Made by a program: the position numbers and the translations under genes
Notes under the pieces: model-generated
What the model was told of the DNA's origin: nothing
What the model saw: the letters and a program-made list of their open reading frames with translations, nothing else
The model's database searches: none
Shown here: one piece after another, positions 7,247 through 15,077 of the stretch
Layout: every line of letters begins with the position of its first letter
Position numbering within the stretch: position 1 is the stretch's first letter
From: CAIJXB01 sp964439595
GTDB lineage: Bacteria; Chlamydiota; Chlamydiia; Chlamydiales; Rhabdochlamydiaceae
DNA length: 17,531 nucleotides
Reading direction: 5' to 3'
NCBI GenBank assembly: GCA_964439595.1
Contig: CAYTOK010000026.1
Coordinates: 1 to 17,531, forward strand

Positions 7247-8299
7247 TCAAACTCTATTTTTGATCGATTGGCACATTTCTTTCCAGAGATTTTCATTCCA
7301 AATACATTCTAAATCCATTTTTAATGGACTAATTGGCAAGGGAAAACCCTGCAACTCAGGAAGTTTTACCAAATCCTTCTCTGTGCAAACTAAAAATGCA
7401 GCTCCTTTTTGCTTACAGTCCAAGGCAAAATAGGTAAGCTCCTCTAAAGAAGGGGCTATATGATCAGGAAACGTCATCGATTTAACTATTTGACACCCCT
7501 TACTTTTAAGGGCATCATAAAATAATCCAGGCTTTGCAATACCACAAAAAGCGCCTACCAAGGCATTTTCCACACTCTTATCTAACAAGAATACTGACCT
7601 AAATCCTACTACAGGAGCCTTAGTAAAGCTCCTAATTTTCTTTAAAATCTCTTCTTTAGAAAAGCCTGTAGTAAGATGAGTCACCACTACTAAATCAGCC
7701 TTAACTAATCTTTTAGGAGAATCTCTTAAATATCCTCTGGGGAGAAAATATCCTTTACCAAATAAATCTAAGGCATCTAAAAGAACAATTTCCTGATCTT
7801 TCTTAATTGCTCTATGCTGAAATCCATCTTCTAAAATACATACATGGATATTTTTCTTTTCAGCAAGCTTTGCACTTGTTACACGGTCTTTTCCCACAAA
7901 AATAGCGGCGGATGTTTCTTTGGCAAGCCAGTAGGGCTCATCTCCAGAAACTAAAGAAGGAACAAGAGGCCCCTTACCCTGAGATATCTGCAAATTCCCT
8001 TTTCTTTTTTTAGAGCGATACCCCCTAGAAATAACGGCAACAGATCCAGTCCCTTTTATGACATCATTAACAAGTTTGCGCACCAGCGGGGTTTTACCAG
8101 TGCCACCTGCTACAATGTTTCCAACGCTAATAATATAGGAGGAGCTCTTATAACTTTTACAAATACCTAAGTCATAAAGAAAATGTCGAATTTTAGTGCC
8201 AACTTGAAAAAATAAACCCAAAACATAAAAGCATCCCTTAAGAAAAGGCGCTCTTTTACGCTCTTCGATTACATCTAAAACGATGGATTCAATCGACAT
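7247..8299 (-). CDS. lpxK: Tetraacyldisaccharide 4'-kinase
   Basis: Phosphorylates the 4' position of the lipid A disaccharide precursor at the cytoplasmic face of the inner membrane. The Walker A loop SVGNIVAGGTGKTPLV (GGTGKT at about 65-70) and the ISRGY, GDEP and EDGFQHR segments are the standard LpxK series. A hydrophobic stretch before the P-loop (about 22-44) fits the membrane-associated N-terminal helix of the family. At 350 residues the length is normal. ATG 8299 overlaps the end of gmhA by 11 nt; an in-frame TTG at 8320 is a weaker option. The Shine-Dalgarno is poor, so coupling to gmhA translation is likely. Confidence 0.93.
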   Translation of the reverse strand: MSIESIVLDVIEERKRAPFLKGCFYVLGLFFQVGTKIRHFLYDLGICKSYKSSSYIISVGNIVAGGTGKTPLVRKLVNDVIKGTGSVAVISRGYRSKKRKGNLQISQGKGPLVPSLVSGDEPYWLAKETSAAIFVGKDRVTSAKLAEKKNIHVCILEDGFQHRAIKKDQEIVLLDALDLFGKGYFLPRGYLRDSPKRLVKADLVVVTHLTTGFSKEEILKKIRSFTKAPVVGFRSVFLLDKSVENALVGAFCGIAKPGLFYDALKSKGCQIVKSMTFPDHIAPSLEELTYFALDCKQKGAAFLVCTEKDLVKLPELQGFPLPISPLKMDLECIWNENLWKEMCQSIKNRV

Positions 8300-8873
8300 G
8301 ATAAAAAATCTTTTTTTCAATCATCTCAATAAGGATGTGAATAACTGCCATGTGTGCTTCTTGTACTCTATCAGAGTGCGGAAAAGATTGATCGATGATA
8401 AGTTCAAGGTCACAAAAACCTTTAAGCTTACCTCCTGTTTTTCCAAGAAAAGCTATCGTAGCCATCCCTTTTACCTTTGCCATTTGCACAGCTTCTAAAA
8501 GATTTATTGAATTACCACTTGTTGTCATAACAATAAGGACATCTTCCTTCTTTCCTAAAGCTTCCACTCCTCTAGAAAACACAAAGTCATATCCCATATC
8601 ATTAGCTACACAGCTCATATGTCCAGGATCAGAAAGAGCAATAGCTGCAAGAGCTGGTCTTTTAGCCCGATAAAATCCGGTAAGTTCTTCAGCAAAATGC
8701 ATAGCATCACAAAGGCTGCCCCCGTTTCCAGCGACAAGAATTTTGCCTCCAGCCTTTAAGGCTTTACAAAGTATATTTACCGCCTTTTCAATAAAGGCTA
8801 TTTGCTCCGGATTTCTTAAAGACTCCATGACTCGAATTCCCTCTTCAATAGAGGATAAAATATCTTTTTGCAT
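8289..8873 (-). CDS. gmhA: Phosphoheptose isomerase
   Basis: Turns sedoheptulose 7-phosphate into glycero-manno-heptose 7-phosphate, the first step to ADP-heptose for lipopolysaccharide core. It is a single SIS-domain protein of 194 residues, the usual size. AGNGGSLCDAMHFAEELTGFYR is nearly identical to the GmhA signature. TTSGNSINLLEAV is the phosphate-binding loop, and HSDRVQEAHMAVIHILIEMIE is the C-terminal signature with the catalytic/metal-binding Glu and His. ATG 8873 has a short AGG element 7-8 nt upstream. It heads a gmhA-lpxK-E2 transcript; the neighbour lpxK supports an envelope role. GmhB, HldE and other heptose enzymes are not in the window. Confidence 0.92.
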   Translation of the reverse strand: MQKDILSSIEEGIRVMESLRNPEQIAFIEKAVNILCKALKAGGKILVAGNGGSLCDAMHFAEELTGFYRAKRPALAAIALSDPGHMSCVANDMGYDFVFSRGVEALGKKEDVLIVMTTSGNSINLLEAVQMAKVKGMATIAFLGKTGGKLKGFCDLELIIDQSFPHSDRVQEAHMAVIHILIEMIEKKIFYHVD

Positions 8874-8896
8874 AAAAAAACCTGTAGTAAATAGCC

Positions 8897-8925
8897 ATCA
8901 TACAGAAAAAAACCAATAAATGCAA
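8897..8925 (-). promoter_or_regulatory. Promoter of the gmhA-lpxK-E2 operon
   Basis: On the minus strand TTGCAT (8920-8925) and TATGAT (8897-8902) are separated by exactly 17 nt, with a T-rich spacer. A start near 8890 gives a short leader before ATG 8873. This is the best sigma70/sigma66-like promoter in the window by inspection. Confidence 0.5.
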
Positions 8926-9136
8926 AAAATACATCAAACAAGGACCCAAATCAAATAATTCCCTTTCCCAAGGTATAATTTTATTTCTTCCTTTTCTTTT
9001 TTCTATAGAATTAAGAGTTAAAAATCACACAAACGCCGTCATCTCATAAAATTAAATTAAAATTCTAGCATACAAAGTTGCTTGTAAATAAACGGTAATA
9101 AAGCTAGTTTATACCCTATTTACCCGAAGGTCTCTT
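8926..9136. other. Remainder of the gmhA/GKRP-like divergent intergenic region
   Basis: AT-rich, no open frame of note. For the rightward gene TTGTAA (9082-9087) and TAGTTT (9105-9110), 17 nt apart, are a possible promoter. A perfect TATAAT at 8974-8979 has no fitting -35. CTAGC (9065-9069) and GCTAG (9103-9107) form a loose dyad around the candidate promoter. The GAAGG ribosome-binding site is at 9126-9130. Confidence 0.3.
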
Positions 9137-11161
9137 ATGTTTTCATCTTTAAAAAAAAGTCTTCTCTTTATTAGTTTACTATCTTCTTCTTTCGTCTACC
9201 CCTCTCTACTGGACTTATTAGAAATCACCCCATCCGTAGAATCAATCGACTACGTAGAAAATAAAAAGCAGTTTCAGCTGCATGCTCTTATAACAGAACA
9301 GAGACACCCTAAAACATGGGATCTCAGTAGCATACTGCAAAAAGACACAGTAAAGGGCCTTGAAGCCCTTTTTAGTGTCGATGAAGATATTACAGATAAA
9401 TGCTTACACTCTTATGACCTGGAGCTCATCCAAAAAGCAGCTACTGCAGTAGAAAAAGCCCTCTTAGAAGGAAATAAAATATACGTTTACGGCTGCGGAG
9501 CAACAGGAAGACTTTCTAAACAAGTCGAAAGCTGTTTTTGGCGACCTTTTTGGAAAAAACTACAAAACACTCCTCTTTGGGGAAAGATAAAAAACCATTT
9601 TCCTCAAGTAGAAAATAGGTTAATTGGAGAAATGACAGGGGGCGATAGAGCTCTTGTCAGCTCCCTAGAAGGACTAGAAGATTTACAACTGATAGGAAGA
9701 CTAGCTTTAGAAGATCACAATATTGGAGTTAATGACGCTGTCTTTGCCATTACAGAAGGTGGAGAAACCTCTTCTGTTATCGGGACTATTTTAGCTGCAG
9801 CTAAAAGTCAAAAAAGCAACGATAACCTCTACTTTATCTATAATAATCCCAACGAAGTTCTTATACCCTTAGATCGCAGTAGAGCCGTATTAGAAAACCC
9901 TTCCATCACTAAAATATGCTTATTTACAGGACCTCAAGCAATTACAGGCTCTACAAGAATGCAAGCAACTACAAGCGAAACGTTTATCATGGGGATTATC
10001 TTAGAAGAAGCTATTTATAAAAGCCTGAGTAAATATCTATCAGAAGAAGAGCTCTTTTCTATAGGATGGGAAAAACTCTCTTTAAAAGAGCGTATAGAGA
10101 GCTTTGGCAGCTTGCAGCAATCAGTCAAAGACACGGCTAAAACACTCGGGGCTCTTACAGATCAAGAGGCTTTAACCTACAGTCAAGGTCACTTTTCCAC
10201 CTATTTAGCGCAAAATGCCTTAATTCCCGTATTCATCGACTCTACCGAAAGATCCCCCACCTTCCGTTTATTTCCCCTAGACACCAAAGATTCTCCTACA
10301 AGAAAATCTTGGATCCAGGTGTGGACACCTGCAGAAAATGTAAGAGAGGCATGGCAAGCTTTCCTTGGAAGACCCTTTAAAGGACTCCTTGCAGAAAAAT
10401 ATGAAAAGCCCTTTTCTCTTGAAATTGACGACTCCTTCTTACAAAAAGCTGCGCTGCGAAGTCTTAAAATAGCAGGAGATGAACAGCAAGACCTCTATGA
10501 TTTTTCCACCTCAGTGCAAAACTGGGATAAAAAAGGCCCAAAGAGCGGTGACCTAGGAGTATTTGTACTACTTTCAAAAGAGCTAGGTAATTTAGATTCT
10601 TTTATACCCTCACTTCAAGTCTTTGCTAAAGAAGCTGAAACCGCTGTTATTTTAGTGGGGAAGAGCTCGGCGGCTATCGACTCTTGTAAAGAAAAACTCC
10701 AAGAAGTATCCCCCAGCGCAATTGTCATTCCCTTAGTATTAGATGACAAAAGTGACCCTCTTCAAATAAGGGAGCAAATTGCACTCAAAATGCTTTTAAA
10801 TGCGCACTCAACAGCTGTTATGGGGAAACTAGGACGTATAGTGGGGAACACTATGAGTAGTGTTAATCCAAGTAACCTTAAGCTCATTGGCAGAGCTACC
10901 TACTTAATCCAAAGTCACGTAAACGATCACTTGCCAACTGATAAACGCATATCCTATGCAGAAACAAATGCTGTTTTATTTGACGCGATTAAACATGCTG
11001 CAGACTCGCAAAATACAGGGGTCTACTCTGAAGTAGCTCTTTCTATTATCCGCCTTTTAGAGGCAAATAAAAGAAACCGCTATGTTTCTTGGGAAGAGTC
11101 AGAAGCCCTCTTTCTAGAACTAGGATTAGAAAAATACTTACAAAAGCAAACTAGACTATAG
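9137..11161 (+). CDS. Double-SIS, MurQ/GKRP-like protein with a signal-peptide-like N-terminus
   Basis: The 674-residue protein has two SIS-like halves, the layout of vertebrate glucokinase regulatory protein rather than the ~300-residue MurQ etherase. First half: ITEQRHPKT (52-60), GCGATGRLS (119-127), MTGGDRALVSSLEGLEDL (166-183, very close to the GKRP and MurQ AGGDxxxxxxxEGxED segment), AITEGGETSSVIG (204-216) and GPQAITGSTRMQATTSE (265-281). The second half is more divergent; its LLNAHSTAVMGKLGRIVGNTM recalls the helical end of GKRP. Residues 1-23 (two Lys, then a hydrophobic run) look like a signal peptide or anchor, without a clear AxA cleavage site. GAAGG 6 nt before ATG 9137 supports this start, and the next in-frame Met is far inside the fold. 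asd starts 9 nt after the stop. A sugar-phosphate ligand or muropeptide-linked role is plausible; substrate and cell location are open. Confidence 0.75.
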   Translation: MFSSLKKSLLFISLLSSSFVYPSLLDLLEITPSVESIDYVENKKQFQLHALITEQRHPKTWDLSSILQKDTVKGLEALFSVDEDITDKCLHSYDLELIQKAATAVEKALLEGNKIYVYGCGATGRLSKQVESCFWRPFWKKLQNTPLWGKIKNHFPQVENRLIGEMTGGDRALVSSLEGLEDLQLIGRLALEDHNIGVNDAVFAITEGGETSSVIGTILAAAKSQKSNDNLYFIYNNPNEVLIPLDRSRAVLENPSITKICLFTGPQAITGSTRMQATTSETFIMGIILEEAIYKSLSKYLSEEELFSIGWEKLSLKERIESFGSLQQSVKDTAKTLGALTDQEALTYSQGHFSTYLAQNALIPVFIDSTERSPTFRLFPLDTKDSPTRKSWIQVWTPAENVREAWQAFLGRPFKGLLAEKYEKPFSLEIDDSFLQKAALRSLKIAGDEQQDLYDFSTSVQNWDKKGPKSGDLGVFVLLSKELGNLDSFIPSLQVFAKEAETAVILVGKSSAAIDSCKEKLQEVSPSAIVIPLVLDDKSDPLQIREQIALKMLLNAHSTAVMGKLGRIVGNTMSSVNPSNLKLIGRATYLIQSHVNDHLPTDKRISYAETNAVLFDAIKHAADSQNTGVYSEVALSIIRLLEANKRNRYVSWEESEALFLELGLEKYLQKQTRL

Positions 11162-11170
11162 GATCTTGTG

Positions 11171-12205
11171 ATGACAGACAAAAATATAGGAATTGTAGGA
11201 GCTAGCGGAGCTGTTGGTCTTGAGCTTATTAAACTCCTTGAAAAAAGAAATTTTCCAGTAAATTCGCTCCGCTGTTTTGGATCAAATCGATCTGCCGGAT
11301 CTTTTATCTCTTTTAAAAACAGTAAAATCTGTATAGAAGAGCTCTTAGAGAGCTCTTTAAAAGGCTTAGATATCGTGTTTTTTAGCGCAGGAGGAAAAAT
11401 CTCACAAAAATATGCTCCTCTAGCGCAAAAAAATGGAGCTATAATTATTGATAATAGCTCTGCTTTTAGATTAGATCAAAATGTACCCTTAGTGATTCCT
11501 GAAGTAAACCCTGAAGCTCTACAAAATCACCAAGGAATTATTGCTAATCCTAACTGCGCAACCATTCTTATGCTTGTAGCCCTTGCTCCTCTTCATAAAA
11601 TAGCTAGGTTAAAAAGAATTGTCGTATCTACCTATCAAGCAGCAAGCGGCGCCGGGTTAAAAGCGATGAGTGAGCTCCAAGAAGAAACTCTTGCCTATCT
11701 GCAAAATAGCTCTTATACAAGATCTATTATCCCGTACCCCTATGCTTTTAACCTCTTTTTGCATAACTCTCCTAGACAAGAAAATGACTATGCAGAAGAA
11801 GAGCTAAAACTACTTCATGAAACACATAAAATATTACAAGACTCCAATATTCGTATTGGAGCTACCTGCGTAAGAGTCCCGGTGTTAAGATCTCATGCTG
11901 AATCCATCAATGCAGAGTTTCATAGTCCCCTTTCTAAAGAAGAAGCGATTAATGTTCTAAAAAAAGCAGAAGGTATTAAAATTGTAGACAACCCGATGCC
12001 GGTAGATGCAACAGGAAAAGAAGAAATTTTATGTGGGCGCATTAGAAAAGATCTCTCTCAAGATAACACGCTAGATCTTTGGGTTGTAGGGGACCAAATC
12101 CTCAAAGGAGCTGCTTTGAATGCTATCCAAATCGCAGAAAAGCTTATTTTATTAGAGAGTCCCACTTTGAGGGAAACGGCGCTTCAAAAACCAGTTTTTC
12201 TTTAG
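11171..12205 (+). CDS. asd: Aspartate-semialdehyde dehydrogenase
   Basis: Reduces aspartyl phosphate to aspartate semialdehyde with NADPH, feeding diaminopimelate for peptidoglycan and lysine, and threonine/methionine where present. The nucleotide loop VGASGAVG lies at residues 9-16, the catalytic cysteine is in NPNCATILM (Cys129), and the active-site His in RVPVLRSHAESI (about His242). Length 344 is normal for the family. ATG 11171 is preferred to GTG 11168; the AGGA ahead of it overlaps the stop codon of the upstream double-SIS gene, so the two are probably translated from one message. The last 62 nt overlap the end of the convergent rluA-type gene. Confidence 0.94.
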   Translation: MTDKNIGIVGASGAVGLELIKLLEKRNFPVNSLRCFGSNRSAGSFISFKNSKICIEELLESSLKGLDIVFFSAGGKISQKYAPLAQKNGAIIIDNSSAFRLDQNVPLVIPEVNPEALQNHQGIIANPNCATILMLVALAPLHKIARLKRIVVSTYQAASGAGLKAMSELQEETLAYLQNSSYTRSIIPYPYAFNLFLHNSPRQENDYAEEELKLLHETHKILQDSNIRIGATCVRVPVLRSHAESINAEFHSPLSKEEAINVLKKAEGIKIVDNPMPVDATGKEEILCGRIRKDLSQDNTLDLWVVGDQILKGAALNAIQIAEKLILLESPTLRETALQKPVFL

Positions 12206-12797
12206 AAATAGGATGAGGGAAAGTAACTTTTGCATGTTGTAAAGCAATCGACTCTACTCCGGCAACCTGAGAGCCTCCATATTTAAGATCATTTACTATG
12301 GGATGCCCTCTATGAGAAAACTGCAACCGAATTTGATGATATCTTCCTGTATGCAAGTCAATTTCTACAAGGGAAGCTCTCGCTGTTGCCTTTTTTACCT
12401 TATAAGATAAAGAAGCCTTTTTCCCTTTAGGATTTATCGAAGAGCAGATAGAAGATCTAAACTCTTCATGAAGAAGATAGTCTTCTAATAGGGCTGACTC
12501 CTCCTTTAAAACACCTTCAACCCATGCTATATACGTTTTTTGGACATCTTTAGATCTAAATGATTCTTGTAACCTAGATAGGGCCTTAGATGTTTTAGCA
12601 AGCACTACAATACCGCTAACGGGCTTATCTAACCTGTGCGCTGCGTGCACAAAAACAGCTCCCTTTTTTTCATAATGCTCTTTTGCCCAGAGTTTAACAT
12701 GCGCCTCTACGCTTTCCCCTTCTTCTGACTGGGTAGCGATACCTGCAGACTTATTTACCACAATAATATGATTATCAGAATACAAAACCTCTATCAC
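12144..12797 (-). CDS. RluA-family 23S rRNA/tRNA pseudouridine synthase
   Basis: Isomerises a uridine in RNA. The catalytic motif HRLDKPVSGIVVLAKT carries the essential Asp, and LHTGRYHQIRLQFSHRGHPIVNDLKYGG is the second conserved block. At 217 residues it has no S4 domain, as in RluA and TruC-like members; the target uridine cannot be named. The start is GTG, supported by the typical N-terminus MIEVLYSDNHIIVVNKSAG. The GTGA at 12794-12797 overlaps the stop of the SpoU gene by 4 nt. It is the last gene of the leftward operon, and its 3' end runs 62 nt into asd. Confidence 0.92.
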   Translation of the reverse strand: MIEVLYSDNHIIVVNKSAGIATQSEEGESVEAHVKLWAKEHYEKKGAVFVHAAHRLDKPVSGIVVLAKTSKALSRLQESFRSKDVQKTYIAWVEGVLKEESALLEDYLLHEEFRSSICSSINPKGKKASLSYKVKKATARASLVEIDLHTGRYHQIRLQFSHRGHPIVNDLKYGGSQVAGVESIALQHAKVTFPHPISKEKLVFEAPFPSKWDSLIK

Positions 12798-13615
12798 GAA
12801 GGTAGCCGCCTTTGTCTTAAAACCTCATATAAAAGAAGAGTGGTTGCTGTTGCGACGTTTAGTGAATCCGCAACACCGTTCATAGGTATGCGTACTTGGA
12901 TATCTGCGGCCTCCATCCAAAGAGGAGAAAGCCCTAGCTGCTCTGTTCCTACTAAAATAGCAACAGGACCTCTTAGGTCCACCTGGGTGAACTCTTTTTC
13001 TGCGTGAGGTGTTGCTGCTAAAATTTGAATCCCCTGTTTCTTTAACCAGGCAAGAAGCTCTCTTCCTTCGGCTTCTGCAACCGGTTGCGTAAAAAGAGTA
13101 CCGACGCTAGCTCTTACCACGTTAGGATTAAAAAGATCAGTACATCTATCAGAAAGAATCACGCCATCCACACCAACTGCATCAGATGAGCGAAGAATTG
13201 TTCCCAAGTTACCAGGTTTTTCAATAGCCTCTGCTATAAGTAAAAAAGGATTAGCACTATGAAAGGAAGAAGTAAATTGCCTAAAAGAAGTGTCCATCTG
13301 TTTTGCTACGCCGACTAACCCATCGGGACGATCTCTATAAGAAATCTTCCTCAAAATAGATTCTATACAAGAATATAAAGAGGTCCCCTGCTTTTGAAAA
13401 GCTTCAAGCAATGAACCTTCATTTTCTCCTAAAAAAAGACTTTCTGTAAAAAAGAGCTGCTCTAAAACAACGCCTCCTTCTAAAGCCCTAGCTAGCTCTC
13501 TATACCCTTCAATAATAAAAAGTCCTGTTTCTTCCCTATCCCTACGATCTCTTAAGGCTAAAACAGCCTTAATTTTGGGATTTTGCGTGCTTGTGATCTC
13601 TAAAATAGGCTTCAT
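12794..13615 (-). CDS. TrmH/SpoU-family RNA 2'-O-methyltransferase
   Basis: Uses S-adenosylmethionine to methylate a ribose 2'-OH in rRNA or tRNA. An N-terminal substrate-binding region (STQNPKIKAVLALRDRR..FIIEGYRELARAL, about 7-45) resembles the L30e-like domain. The SPOUT knot motifs follow: AIEKPGNLGTILRSSDAVG (motif 1), ILVGTEQLGLS (motif 2) and RIPMNGVADSLNVATATTLLLYE (motif 3). The protein has 273 residues. ATG 13615 has a strong AGGAG 5 nt upstream; the longer frame to 13645 is not needed. It lies 54 nt behind cinA and overlaps the rluA-type start by 4 nt. The RNA target is not evident. Confidence 0.92.
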   Translation of the reverse strand: MKPILEITSTQNPKIKAVLALRDRRDREETGLFIIEGYRELARALEGGVVLEQLFFTESLFLGENEGSLLEAFQKQGTSLYSCIESILRKISYRDRPDGLVGVAKQMDTSFRQFTSSFHSANPFLLIAEAIEKPGNLGTILRSSDAVGVDGVILSDRCTDLFNPNVVRASVGTLFTQPVAEAEGRELLAWLKKQGIQILAATPHAEKEFTQVDLRGPVAILVGTEQLGLSPLWMEAADIQVRIPMNGVADSLNVATATTLLLYEVLRQRRLPS

Positions 13616-13669
13616 AATTACTCCTGATTGCTGAGAGTATACCATAGCCTCTTTTTTACTGACTACAAA

Positions 13670-14392
13670 TTACAAAATAAAATTATTAAATCCCGGAGAA
13701 ATAGCTTGATAACGCAGCTTGCGATATAACATTCCAAGAAGTCTACTCGCAGTTAAAATAATAACTTCTTCTCTAGGCCCGCGTATATGAAAAAAACCAG
13801 ACGCGTAATTGTTTTTTGAACCAAAAGCAGCAAAAACTGTTCCTACTGGCTTTTCCAGGCTACCACCAAGAGGCCCCGCTATACCAGAAACAGCTATACC
13901 AATATCTGCTCTGCTAAGAGATAAAACACCCTGCAACATCTCTTTGACCACTTCTTCACTTACAGCGCCATGCTTTTCTAAACTACTTTCTTGCACCCGG
14001 AGTATTTGTTTTTTTAACGCGTTTGAATAGGTCACAAAAGAACCTAAAAAATAATCAGATGCTCCAGACTCTAGTGTGATCTTATGAGAAAGGTAGCCCC
14101 CTGTGCACGACTCAGCTAAAACAAGAGTTAATTTCTGATGTACCATAAAATCTTGCAAAGCAGAGGCTATAGAACCATTTTCCGTAAAAAATTCATAGCT
14201 TCCCCAAAAAGATCTTATGTACTCCTCTGCATGAAATAGGTTATCCAGACTATTAGCAGCTATAAGACAAGCAATTACACCAAACGATTCTGTCACCTGG
14301 AAAGAGGACTCTTGTTTTACTAAAGGAGAAAGGAACTCTTCTTTAGAAAGCAAAGTAAAATATAAAGTCTTTTCCCATGTATTTTTAAGCAC
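13670..14392 (-). CDS. CinA C-terminal (PncC-like) protein with a short N-terminal region
   Basis: The C-terminal part (from about residue 84) is the CinA/PncC nicotinamide-nucleotide amidase domain: LAESCTGGYLSHKIT, a catalytic Ser-containing loop, GSFVTYSNALKK, GAVSEEVVKEM and GIAVSGIAGPLGGS..KPVGTVF. PncC deamidates NMN in pyridine-nucleotide salvage. The first 80 residues, ending FHAEEYIRSFWGSYEFF, look like the small linker domain that precedes PncC in full-length CinA. The N-terminal MoCF-like domain of full CinA is missing. The start is GTG 14392, overlapping the end of the upstream gene by 8 nt; the next in-frame ATG is at the PncC boundary. It is co-transcribed with lspA and the unknown gene. 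Confidence 0.85.
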   Translation of the reverse strand: MLKNTWEKTLYFTLLSKEEFLSPLVKQESSFQVTESFGVIACLIAANSLDNLFHAEEYIRSFWGSYEFFTENGSIASALQDFMVHQKLTLVLAESCTGGYLSHKITLESGASDYFLGSFVTYSNALKKQILRVQESSLEKHGAVSEEVVKEMLQGVLSLSRADIGIAVSGIAGPLGGSLEKPVGTVFAAFGSKNNYASGFFHIRGPREEVIILTASRLLGMLYRKLRYQAISPGFNNFIL

Positions 14393-15077
14393 GTGATAAA
14401 GCCTTTTGCAAGCCTAAATTCTCTCTAACCAATTCGCTAGATGCCTTGCCTTGCCTAAAAGGCGCATGCAAAGTTTTTCCGTCTAATAAAATAGAAACGG
14501 GCTTAGTGTTTGCCCTAAACCATTGAACCATCTTTTTAAATACATCACTAGAGGGGAATTGGCTATCTAAAAGAACTTTAGAAAAAGTATGAGATACTGG
14601 ATCTTCATAGATTTGAGGATACGAAAATTGCAGACCAAAAGAAAAACTCTGCGGATGTAAAACCATAGGATGAATTTGTCTATCAAGGTCAGAGATAAAA
14701 GCGTGATACATCTGCATTTGAATGACAGGAAGTCTTGGCTTAATAATAAAACGCCCTCCTCCCACTTCTACTGCATAAAAATCATCAATAGAGGGAGAGA
14801 TCATCAAAGTAAAAAAACGACGCATAGCAGGCGATGGCAAAGAAGCTTCTTGTTTTACATGTTCTAAATAAGACAGGTACTTATCTTTAAATTCGCTAGC
14901 AGATACCTGCCAAGAGCTTTTATCGACAACTGTAGTTACTACAAACATAGGATTTCCTATAGCTGAGCTAAAGTCATTCCATTCCTCTAAAGTAAATAGT
15001 ACAGCATGCCTAAGCCATTTAGAGCAGTGCATGAGGCCTTCTTTTTCTATAGAGCTAACTTTAAAAGGCAATGTCAT
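14385..15077 (-). CDS. Conserved-looking protein of unknown function between lspA and cinA
   Basis: I do not recognise this 230-residue protein. It is not membrane-spanning and has no signal peptide. It contains several aromatic and beta-prone stretches (FFTLMISPSIDDFYAVEVGGGRF-type segment about 95-117, then KPRLPVIQMQMYHAFIS) and a more helical, basic C-terminus (FRANTKPVSILLDGKTLHAP). It has no cysteine cluster or nucleotide loop. The ATG shares one base with the lspA stop (TAATG at 15075-15079), and its own end overlaps cinA by 8 nt, so it is certainly part of the operon and under coding selection. A Chlamydiae-specific family is likely (inference). Confidence 0.75.
   Translation of the reverse strand: MTLPFKVSSIEKEGLMHCSKWLRHAVLFTLEEWNDFSSAIGNPMFVVTTVVDKSSWQVSASEFKDKYLSYLEHVKQEASLPSPAMRRFFTLMISPSIDDFYAVEVGGGRFIIKPRLPVIQMQMYHAFISDLDRQIHPMVLHPQSFSFGLQFSYPQIYEDPVSHTFSKVLLDSQFPSSDVFKKMVQWFRANTKPVSILLDGKTLHAPFRQGKASSELVRENLGLQKALSRA

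Noticed and set aside
8283..8498. Rightward frame across the gmhA/lpxK junction
   Set aside because: Opposite strand of two confident genes; no family features in the product.
8974..8979. Perfect TATAAT upstream of the double-SIS gene
   Set aside because: No -35 hexamer at 16-18 nt and about 160 nt from the start codon; likely chance in AT-rich sequence.
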